Source: Paraglomus occultum (lineage: Eukaryota; Glomeromycota; Glomeromycetes; Paraglomerales; Paraglomeraceae). From it: a stretch of DNA of 14,598 bases. The first letter of the stretch is position 1, and each line of letters starts with the position of its first letter. Where the stretch lies: the NCBI GenBank assembly GCA_910592205.1, contig CAJVPJ010000916.1, positions 1 through 14,598 on the forward strand, in the 5' to 3' direction. The notes under the pieces are model-generated. The model was not told where the DNA came from. It saw only the letters and a list, made by a program, of their open reading frames with translations, and did not search any database. Of the stretch, positions 1 to 7,274 are shown piece by piece. The translations under genes were made by a program, and so were the position numbers.

Positions 1-144
1 GCAATGGCTGGCCTACTAGATATTGATTTATATAGTTAATTCATTGTTTAAAGTATAAAATGTTAAAATTTGAAACAAAATTATTATGTACAATTTTGTG
101 CAATTAATAAATTTTGGGTGTGCGATACTTTTGTCCAGGTAGTG
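1..144 (+). mobile_element. Right end of a Tc1-like transposon (partial)
   Basis: The window opens on the last codons of a Tc1-family transposase: bases 3-26 read NGWPTRY followed by TGA, the usual K/N-G-G/W-P-T-R/K-Y carboxy end of Tc1 transposases. After about 90 bases of AT-rich 3' UTR, bases 116-144 form a terminal repeat whose complement begins CACTACCTGGACAAAAGTAT, a typical Tc1 tip. It is followed by the TA target dinucleotide at 145-146. The rest of the element lies left of the window. Its tip differs from that of the complete element at 3127-4567, so the two are separate families. Confidence 0.7.
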
Positions 145-185
145 TATAAAAACATTGATATAAACTAATTTACATCAAATCGATC

Positions 186-328
186 ATGAAACCCAAGAAT
201 TACAGCACTATTCGAAGCATTATAAAAAAAGCTCAAGGTGAAAAAATTGCTCCCTATGTTTTAAAATTAATGATACCCAAACACTCCAGGAATATTTAGA
301 TCAAGAAAAAGTTACTTATGAAATTTAA
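186..328 (+). pseudogene. 3' end of a small bacterial-like gene, frameshifted (segment A, plus strand)
   Basis: An ATG at 186 opens a lysine-rich frame (MKPKNYSTIRSIIKKAQG, then EKIAPYVLK). A one-base shift near 270 moves into a second frame reading NDTQTLQEYLDQEKVTYEI, with TAA at 326-328. I recognise no domain. The stop lies one base from the stop of the long minus-strand gene at 330-1592. Such tight convergent packing is normal in compact bacterial genomes and unusual for a fungal nuclear genome, so the two probably arrived together. The true start is unknown because the Tc1 element ends only about 40 bases upstream. Confidence 0.4.
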
Positions 329-329
329 A

Positions 330-1592
330 TTATTTCCTTAATTTCAATCAAAATCATTTTTTAGGTTCTTTAACTTTAATTTGAGCAACTAGATCATTCT
401 GTTGCCCCTTTCAATAATTTGTTTTCCTCTTCTAACTGCTTAATTTTTTCTTCCAAACTCTTTATCCTATCCAAAAGTTTTTTTTTTGTTCCTTGCCTCT
501 TCGTTCAGACATTTCATGGTATTTGTCTACATCTTCTCTAAGGCTTCCTCCATTAAAGTTAACTTTTCTTGCAATCCTTTTATTTGTCTCTCATAAAAAG
601 CAAATGTATTTTCTCTTTCATGAGGCAAATTTGGGAGTTCTTTTTCTTCTATATTTTTTTCTCCTAATACAATGACAACCAGAATCAATGTCTAATGTAG
701 TTTGTAATCTACCACATATTACATAAGTTAATTTCCTCATAAACTATTTACTCGTCTTTATTTCCGCTCGTGCAATAAATTGTGAACTTGCTGTTTCTTC
801 TTTTCTGGCAATTGTTGGAGTTTTTGGAATTTAGTTTTAATCTTAGTGCCTAACTTTGGAAAGAGTTTCGTTTTTTAGGTGAAGATTTTAGTTTAGGTAA
901 AGGCTTATCAAATAAGTAATATATTTTTCCTTTTAACTGACTAATTTTTAATTTTTGTTCTCCGTTTTCTAACTTGATATCCTCTAAATTTTTTAAATTT
1001 TTTGCTAATTCTTGTTTTAATTTCTCGTTTTCGCCTTTTAGTGTCCATTTCATAAAGTTAAAGAGCATCTTCTAAATCTACTGAAACAAGTTCCACTTAT
1101 TTTTCAACTCCATAAACAAATTTTCTCTTTTTTTTTCTAAGTTCTTAAATAACTCATCTTGCTTTATTCCTGCTAAGTCTGTTAGTTGTTATTCTCGTCA
1201 TTATTTCGCTCTTTTTCAGCTTTCTCTTGCTCTATTTTCACTCTTTCGTCTAAATTCTTTATTACGTTATCTCTGTCTTCTAAGTTTGCTTCTCATTGGT
1301 TATTCTTTTCAAGCAATTTATTTCTCGCTTGCTCTAAATTAGTTGTTAATGACTGTAAACTTTTAACTTCTTTATTAGATTTCACTCGCCAAGACATTGC
1401 ATTGTGATACAAATAAATAAGGCGAACCAAACTTTTTTTAAATCCTTTATCTCCTAAATACTGTAAATGTTGGGGGCGAAGTCAAACATAATTTTTAACT
1501 GCTCTTATATCTGCTTCACTTGGATTTCGATTCAAATTACCAATTAGTTTTTTTATTTCCTCTTCGGTTAAAATATTGTTTTGGTTTGTCAT
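330..1592 (-). pseudogene. Decayed coiled-coil protein gene using TGA as Trp; probable mollicute (MRE) origin (segment A)
   Basis: ATG at 1592-1590 opens 136 codons (MTNQNNILTEEEIKKLIGNL at the start) ending in TAA at 1184-1182. Only two codons interrupt this frame, both TGA, at 1484-1482 (NYV-TGA-LRPQHLQYLGDKG) and 1295-1293 (KNNQ-TGA-EANLEDRD); read as Trp the protein is continuous. Single-base shifts then carry the same style of protein onwards: QLTDLAGIKQDELFKNLEKK, a clean 72-residue piece at 850-1068 rich in K, E, L and N, then LGTKIKTKFQKLQQLPEKK, a block containing YERQIKGLQEKLTLMEEALE, IKSLEEKIKQLEEENKLL, and an end at TAA 332-330 with two more TGA (356-354, 350-348). Heptad-like L/K/E runs predict long coiled coils. 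Function unknown. Genuine Trp is also written TGG (AMSWRV). Decay by frameshifts fits a dead copy in a host reading the standard code. Confidence 0.7.
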
Positions 1593-1736
1593 GATTTTAA
1601 TTTTTATATTATATTTTAATAATTAAAAGATCAAATCATAAAGAATTTAATATTAATAGAAACAAACAACAACTAATAAAGTAATAAAATTTGCGGTTGA
1701 CTGAAATATTTTTATTCATTATCAGTATAGATTGGT

Positions 1737-2831
1737 TTGGGACAAGTAATATCATTGAATTCGTCTCTAACAAAGGTAAAGATATTCTTGCCTTTTATAA
1801 TTCAAAAGAAGGCGGAGTTAGAACTAGGATGGAGAAAAATTTAATTTCTTTGGTAATTTCAGAAACACTTTTTTTTCTGGTTTTCAATAAATTAAGGTCA
1901 GTATATGAACCATAGCAACCGGCTGAGCTCTGACAATACCAGGTTTGGCTGCTTCGAATACAAAATGTTGATATTTTTGTAAACCGCTTAATTTTTTAAA
2001 AGAAAATAGCAAACACAGAATTAAGATCTAAATTGAAAACCTTTGCCGTTTTCATAGCACTGAGTTTTGTTTAGTCCACCTTAACAATCTGATCAACACA
2101 ATCTACGGTCGTTTTTCGATAAAGCATTTTAATTAATCCAAAGCTGCCATCACACTTAAATTTGGTACCATAAAATTTAACTCGATACATTCGTAATAAC
2201 CACAAATTACTAAATACAGATAAAATTAAATAGTGACATTATTTTTATTTTTGCCCTCCCGCGTTATCTTTAAATGTTTTTCGCCTTTATTCAATCGCTT
2301 AATCCATCGAATACCATGCTCAGCGTACCATTCGGACCCTTGCCGATAATTTCGTCTTCACCGAGAACGTACTTAATTTGTTCACGTATTGCCTCATCCT
2401 GAATACCAAATAAATGCACTTTACGCGGACTGAAATAGTAAATTTTACTTACTTGCTGATCGGAATGGAGTCCTGGCTGAAAATGTTTTTCATCCTCATT
2501 CGTTAGCGGAAGGCAAACAAGCGAACATATTTTGTTTGAATAATCTCATCTTGTAATTGTTTTTCATTAGACGTGAATGTTTTGCGCTCAATCGTAACTG
2601 TAATGCGCAGTTGCGTCAATGCTACAATAAGCTTTACTTCTTGTTATAAAATGCTCATCCACCAATATCCTCTGTAGTTCTGCTAGTTTCGTATTTTTGT
2701 TGTAATAATTTCTTTCTAATTTAGCCTTAACTAAATGTTCTTTGTACTTTTTTAGTAAACCTCTCGCTTCCTCTTCCTTACGAGCATTATACTGTAAGCC
2801 GTTCCGAAAATGTTGGCACGTGTCACATAAA
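1737..2831 (-). pseudogene. DUF7869-type gene, copy 1, truncated and decayed
   Basis: On the minus strand this parallels the copy at 7275-8890. It keeps QYNARK, a K/E-rich stretch ending KLERNYYNKNTKLAELQR, SKIYYFSPRKVHLFGIQDEA, EDEIIGKGPNGTLS, a remnant of the GQNKNN block, LVICGYYECIELNF and KFKCDGSFG. The order (ARKVHLFGI, DE-IGKG, DNC-GQNKN, PGHTKF, FGLIK, YR) is that of DUF7869 proteins, common in arbuscular fungi and arthropods and often linked to mobile DNA; I assign the family from memory. It has many frameshifts and stops, has lost GHT of PGHTKF, and carries about 100 extra bases at 2469-2570 compared with copy 2. Its 5' part is missing: homology stops at 2831, where a CENP-B fragment begins. 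Confidence 0.6.
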
Positions 2832-2971
2832 ACACGATCTCGACTGAGTATAGAAAATAAACGTGAAATTTGTGAATATGCTAGGCGACATCCGAACGTG
2901 AAGCATAGCGATATGGCAAATTATTTTATGAGAAGTTTAATCTTACGATTGATCGTTCGACCGTTAGCAAA
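2832..2971 (+). pseudogene. CENP-B/pogo transposase N-terminal helix-turn-helix fragment
   Basis: From 2832 the plus strand reads TRSRLSIENKREICEYARRH, then PNVKHSDMANYF, and after a one-base shift at about 2930 EKFNLTIDRSTVSK. This is the CENP-B-type N-terminal helix-turn-helix of pogo/Tigger/jerky-like transposases: basic start, EQKREICEY helix, D-A-FN-KF, and the recognition helix I-RSTVSK. Only this domain remains. No second helix-turn-helix or DDE core follows before the Tc1 element at 3127. The start coincides with the point where DUF7869 copy 1 stops, so this is either a recombination junction or a 5'-truncated insertion. In the intact family this domain binds the transposon ends. Confidence 0.7.
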
Positions 2972-3126
2972 CCAAACAATGTAGGCATAGTTGTTAGTGA
3001 CTTGCAAGTATATGAATTTTTTGTTGCGACGTTATCACATAAATTGTGTACTTTATTGGTGCAAGAGATTATTCTAAAGCGACAATCCCGAAACGGGTCA
3101 AATCTTAGAACGGGTCATAACATCTA

Positions 3127-4567
3127 CACTACCCTACCATAAGTTACGGGATTTTTGTGTCACGTGTTGGAATAAATATGAAATTTGCATATTTTCTAAG
3201 CGACATTGACAATTTTTAGACTTATCAAGCAACGGAGAAAATTCTTTATGACAAACTAAAGCCTTTATTGTTGTATACATTGTACCATATATCGGACCAT
3301 TTCCTCCTGTAGATTCCAATTGGCCTTTGGAAGTTTATCCCAAACTTCAAAAGGACAATTGTTTTCAGGATTATGGTTGATTAAAATTTCAAATGTCAAA
3401 AGCTAATACTTGGTGTTCCCAACTTTAGCCTCGATAACTGCATCTGTGTGGTGCGGTAAGCTTGTAATTAAATTTCGCAACATCTCTAGGCTAATATTCC
3501 TCCATTCCTCTTGAATCGCTGCTATTAACTCCTGCTTCGTTTGGCAGAAGGTTTCGTTTACGTATCTGACGGTCTAAATGATCCCAAAGATTCTCAATCG
3601 GATTAAGGTCAGGACTCTGCGCAACCCAATCTAAAACTTGAATACCGTGAGTTGACATCCACCAAGTGCTGTATGAAGATGTATGACATGGTGCTCCGTC
3701 TTGCTGAAAGACTGAACTGGGATAATTCCTCACCCAGGGTATGAAATGATTAGCTATAATGTTAATATAAGCATCGGAATCCATGTTTCCGTCTACTAAT
3801 ACTAAGGGACCAATCCCATGCCGACCAAAACACCCCCAAAACATTACTGAACCTCCACCAAATTTAACTGTAGGCTGAATACAGTCTTTGTTATAAGCCT
3901 CCTCACTATTCCTCCACACCTTCACCCGACCATCTGACTTGAAGAGAGTAAACCTTGACTCATCTGACCATACTATTTGTTTCCATTCTTCTTTCCAATT
4001 ACGCTTTTCTCTACACCACCTTAATCGACTTTGTCGGTTGATTTTTAGTTAAGTGTGGCTTTTTTTTAGCAGCGTAACTTCGAATACCGTCATCGTGTAG
4101 ATATCTTCTAACTGTATTAGTATGTAGTGTAGTCTCAAGACTAGAATTTAACTTACCTGTCAGAACGGGAAGCGAGGCAAACCTATCCTCCCGGACTATG
4201 CGTTGTAGAACCCGTCTATCCCGATCAGTAAGCGTTTTTGGGCGCCCAGGACGTTTCTTGGGTATTGCGCAGAGTTTGTTTGCTTGTATCGTTTAATTGT
4301 GTAGTGGATATGTTCGATTGACTGGCGATAACGTTTTGCTTCACATTACTAAGATATGCGCCAATTATACGCTCACGCTGTTCGTTGAAAGCTCTTTTCA
4401 TGGTCCTAAGAATCGAAAATAAACAGGAGAACAGAAAATTTAACTATCAAGATGGTATTTTATTTGCACGGTATGGAGGTATAAGAAAAAAAACCCCTTG
4501 TGTGAATGATCAAATTTTTGACCCACGTGACAAAAATCCCGTAATTTATGGTAGTAGTAGGGAAGTG
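3127..4567 (-). mobile_element. Complete but inactive Tc1/mariner transposon
   Basis: The element is 1441 bp, flanked by TA at 3125-3126 and 4568-4569, the expected target duplication. The terminal inverted repeats are 3127-3166 and 4524-4567: both begin CACT.CCCTAC and share ACCATAA.TTACGGG, ATTTTTGT and CACGTG. The right copy has an extra CTA in the CTACTACTACC run and lacks two bases before CACGTG. The repeat ends in the palindrome CACGTG. One transposase frame lies inside on the minus strand. Length, tips, TA flanks and coding content all fit Tc1. Confidence 0.85.
3403..4401 (-). pseudogene. Tc1/mariner (DD34E) transposase, broken by frameshifts
   Basis: ATG is at 4401-4399 (MKRAFNEQRERIIGAYLSNV) and TAG at 3405-3403 after VGNTKY, the usual Tc1 carboxy end. 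In order: an N-terminal paired-type helix-turn-helix (NVIASQ.NIS, then TIKRYKQTNSAQ), the linker KKRPGRPKTLTDRDRR, a second helix-turn-helix (NTVRRYLHDDGIRSY), then the catalytic core with D in WSDESRF, D in FQQDGAPCHTS and E in SPDLNPIENLW. Exactly 34 residues separate the second D and the E, so the type is DD34E, and all three acidic residues survive. Four frame changes break the gene: two in or just after the first helix-turn-helix (about 4300 and 4265), one near 4045 and one near 3545. The longest open piece, 3491 to about 4045, holds the whole catalytic triad. It cannot make a full protein. Confidence 0.85.
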
Positions 4568-4600
4568 TATATAAAATAACAGAATTATACAGCCATAGGT

Positions 4601-4852
4601 GTGACTGTAGGGGAGGTTGACCGTATTATCCGTAATATTAAAATTGGCGGATACCAGTTCGTGATGAATTTCAAAACGATTCTTTTCTTTCCCTCTCATA
4701 ACACTGACAATATGGATCTACTTGACTTCGCTGACAACTACCGACAAACCAACCCAAAGGCTAACAAGGTTGAGATCAGAGAAGCATATCAGAAATACCT
4801 TAGAGAACAACAAGGTAAGCAAGCAATGAATACACGTTTGTTGGGGGGATAG
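4601..4852 (+). CDS. Short unrecognised coding fragment
   Basis: An open frame of 83 codons. The convincing part starts at an internal ATG at 4712: MDLLDFADNYRQTNPKANKV followed by EIREAYQKYLREQQ, a charged, probably helical stretch. Directly after REQQ the sequence has a good splice donor (CAAG|GTAAGC at about 4814). A possible acceptor, CACATTAG at about 5170, would join it in frame to the CRN/RHS-like fragment beginning DTFMTQETEPK. That would make this the 5' exon of the same gene, but the join is a guess. I do not recognise a domain. The 266 bases from 4853 to 5118 hold nothing else visible. Confidence 0.3.
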   Translation: MTVGEVDRIIRNIKIGGYQFVMNFKTILFFPSHNTDNMDLLDFADNYRQTNPKANKVEIREAYQKYLREQQGKQAMNTRLLGG

Positions 4853-5118
4853 TTGAAATGCATTATGACATGCAAGACATAGTAATAGAGCAGAGTCATA
4901 GCAAAGGTTAGGTTATACGTAAACTCGTTTGAAAGGCAAATAAGCAAGATACAATACGTTTGGGTTAATAGAGTAGAAGCAACGAAGGGAAAATAGTTTG
5001 AATGTATACAGCACGACACGTAATAGGCATTTTGTGCTAAGGCTGTATTTTAAATCATCTGAAAGATAGACATAGTTATGTTATCATATCTGTTTTCGTC
5101 CATCCATAGCAACTTGAT

Positions 5119-5734
5119 ATGTTGTTTGCAATGCTGATAACTTATGCATTTTATCATATTGCCACATTAGACACTTTCATGACACAAGAAACAGAACCAA
5201 AGACGTTAACGCAAATTGCATCACCACAATACTTCTTTCGTTATGGGCGGCCTCTTTGGGGTGGATTGCTCAAAACTACAGATGCTTACACAAATAAGCA
5301 AGTGCTAAGTCCTGAAAAGATACTAGAAATATGCCCTGGCCTTACATCGCTTAGGCGATACATTCTTGTTTGCCATAGGAGTTGAGAAAAACGACACAAA
5401 AGCATTCAGCTATTATCATAGAGCTGCTGGCATTGGCTTGAATGTATCTCAGTACAAGGTGGGGTGGTGTTAGCAAGTTGATTGGAGGTCTTGATTTTGA
5501 TGATTGGATCATGAAGAAACATACTCAATACCAGAGTCTATTGCAGTCCTTGGACCACGATCATGTATTGATGTTGTGCTCCAGACTGAATTGGCCACAG
5601 AACTTGTTGCTAGTTATATGAGTTTGTGCTATTACATATCTGATACTTGGGAGTCAGTTATGATCAATTATCCATCTGATATTATTATTATGGATAAATT
5701 TGAGTTGCATTTATTAATTTGGTATCAAACATAA
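5119..5734 (+). pseudogene. Fragment resembling fungal CRN/RHS-type proteins, interrupted
   Basis: Three pieces in three frames appear to belong to one protein. The first (from 5119) contains IATLDTFM, TLTQIASPQYFFRYGRPLWG and NKQVLSPEKILE. The second (from about 5472) reads ASKLIGGLDFDDW, then QYQSLLQSL. The third (5504-5734) reads SIAVLGPRSCIDVVLQTELA, TELVASYMSLCYYISDT and NYPSD. The order F-YGRPLW, KL.GG, LA.LG.R.CID.....LVASHM, YPSEPI is one I remember from large families of uncharacterised fungal proteins annotated near crinkler/RHS NTPases; that assignment is from memory and weak. A Sel1 piece at 5339-5470 lies between the first and second parts. No intact reading frame remains. Confidence 0.4.
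5339..5470 (+). pseudogene. Single Sel1-type repeat fragment
   Basis: This 44-codon frame reads ALHRLGDTFLFAIGVEKND, then TKAFSYYHRAAGIGLNVSQY and KVGWC, ending in TAG at 5471-5473. It matches the Sel1 repeat pattern LG..Y..GIGVEKD..KAF.YY.KAA..G...AQY.LG.CY. Sel1 repeats are alpha-solenoid units for protein binding and are very expanded in arbuscular fungi, often fused to kinases. Only about one repeat is present, with no start and no neighbouring repeats. It sits between two parts of a different protein fragment (5119-5734), so it looks like an inserted or recombined scrap. Confidence 0.65.
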
Positions 5735-5935
5735 GTTAATTGTTTTACTGGCAGCTATCATGATTTAGTTGGACCTCTCTATATCTATAATCACCATGTC
5801 TGTTACACTCCAAAGTGGTAATTGTATAAAGATGTGACTGTATTATGTATAGAGAAATATTATTGTATTATTATAACAGCAATAGTTAAAGTATTAATAA
5901 TAAATAAAAGATCATGAGTAAAAAAAAAGGTGTAA

Positions 5936-7217
5936 TTGTGAAACGAAAAAGAAGGTTTAACTGCTAATTGACTAGATAAAGAAGAGAAAAAAGTTACCCA
6001 TTTTTATTGTTGTCTAACTGCACAGAATGAGAAAAAAAAAAGATTTTTAGAGAAGCTTCAGAAAAATCAAAAATAAAGAGGGAGATGATTGACCTTTTAG
6101 AGTAAAGCAGTTAAATAAGCATGGCCAATAAAAATGTGACAAAATTTACACTATTTTTCCCAATGTAAAATCTATCTTCATTGGGAAGTTAGTGAAGACA
6201 GTAAAAATCATATCTGTTCTTGGTGCACCAATTGTTCAAAAGAAATTAAAAATGGTGAGCAAGATCAAAAACTGATGGCTGCAATAGTGTAGTTCTCCTT
6301 GAAAAAGGAATGTATGAAAGTGAATATGTAGTAGTAGCAAACACACTTTTTCCTTTACAACATTCGACCAAATAGTAAAGCGCATTGTAATATTAATATA
6401 TCAACCAAAAAATATTGCAACAATCTTCACCAAGTATCTCCTGAAGAATTTTACCAACACTGAAGAATACAACTAACAAAATAAGCAAAGTCTATAACCC
6501 AGCAGGGTATTGAATTGGTTTTCCCCTCGGAAGACTTGATACTAGTACTCAAACTATACCACATTTTACATATGAGTAGTTCCTAAATATAAAAAAATAT
6601 GGAACATTGGGTATGTCCCTGCTACTCCTGAACAAATAGAGTTAACTAAAAATGGTTTATAACCTACTGCTGATATTATCATTGCTGAAAAAAGTAATGT
6701 AATTGTAATGAAACATTTTTTGGTATACAATTATCTCTACTAAAGAACACTTACCCAATGATATCAATGCCATTGATCAAGAAACTTGAGACCAACTAGT
6801 AAAGTATTACAAGGCTTGATACAAAAAATGGAAACGGGAATTAATTGCCATAATTTTCTTATAAGTTTTAAACTAGGAGATGCAGGAAAAACTAATAGAA
6901 AAAGAAAAGAAAGAAGGCTATGAGTTCAGCACTACTTATAAGGAAAATGAATTATACTGTATACCCTAAATTTAAACTGCAAAAATAATGAGGTAAAAAT
7001 CGCGGAGAAGGGCCTAACAAAAATAACCAACCAATTGGCACTTTTGAAATGAACACATTGCTGAGATCCTGATGCTTATTATCTAAAACTCCTCAACCCA
7101 ATTAGAAAACCAACTTAACAAAAATAAGAAAGCAAAGGTTTATTGAATAGTTGGCTGTGGAGCACTGTAGTTTTCTTAGTTATTAAGCTAGTTAAAATTA
7201 AGAGAAATAAGCATTAA
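5936..7217 (+). pseudogene. Decayed bacterial-like gene(s) with many TGA-for-Trp codons; probable mollicute (MRE) origin (segment B)
   Basis: The plus strand alternates between frames, each protein-like only if TGA is Trp. Blocks in order, W in brackets being TGA: EGLTAN[W]LDKEEKKVTHFY (5951 on); IKM[W]QNLHYFSQC, HWEVSEDSKNHICSWCTNCS, KEIKNGEQDQK (6122-6292, a four-cysteine cluster suggesting a zinc site); VYNPAGY[W]IGFPLGRLDTS (about 6490-6543); IGYVPATPEQIELTKNGL and TADIIIAEKSNV (about 6606-6707); TKEHLPNDINAIDQET[W]DQ and KYYKA[W]YKKWKRELI (6716-6863); KTNRKRKERRL[W]VQHYL; ITNQLALLK[W]THC[W]DPDAYY; then a possible membrane end, VY[W]IVGCGAL and VVFLVIKLVKIKRNKH, stopping at 7215-7217. TGA positions include 5939, 5969, 6137, 6511, 6787, 6817, 6921, 7050, 7062 and 7144. 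Several TAA/TAG (6074, 6098, 6116, 6290) and frameshifts show decay. It may be more than one gene; function not recognised. Confidence 0.65.
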
Positions 7218-7274
7218 TTATTGTTATGTAATCTAACACTTTTTGATTTAGTAGAAAAATTACTTATACTTAAT

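Noticed and set aside
493-1407. Plus-strand open frames rich in Phe, Ser and Leu (493-675, 1186-1407) that look like membrane proteins
   Set aside because: They are the antisense of Lys/Glu-rich coiled-coil coding sequence in segment A; the minus strand explains them.
1691-1915. Plus-strand 74-codon frame ending VFNKLRSVYEP
   Set aside because: It is the antisense of the 3' part of DUF7869 copy 1; the paralogous region at 7275-7538 is coding on the minus strand.
7-4600. CRISPR-like or phage-like organisation
   Set aside because: No regularly spaced repeats, no phage structural motifs; repeated sequences are explained by transposons and duplicated DUF7869 copies.
5936-7217. Reading segment B as a mitochondrial insert (NUMT) because fungal mitochondria can also use TGA for Trp
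   Set aside because: No mitochondrial protein motifs (cox, nad, cob, atp, homing endonuclease LAGLIDADG) were seen; it remains a formal alternative named in the findings.
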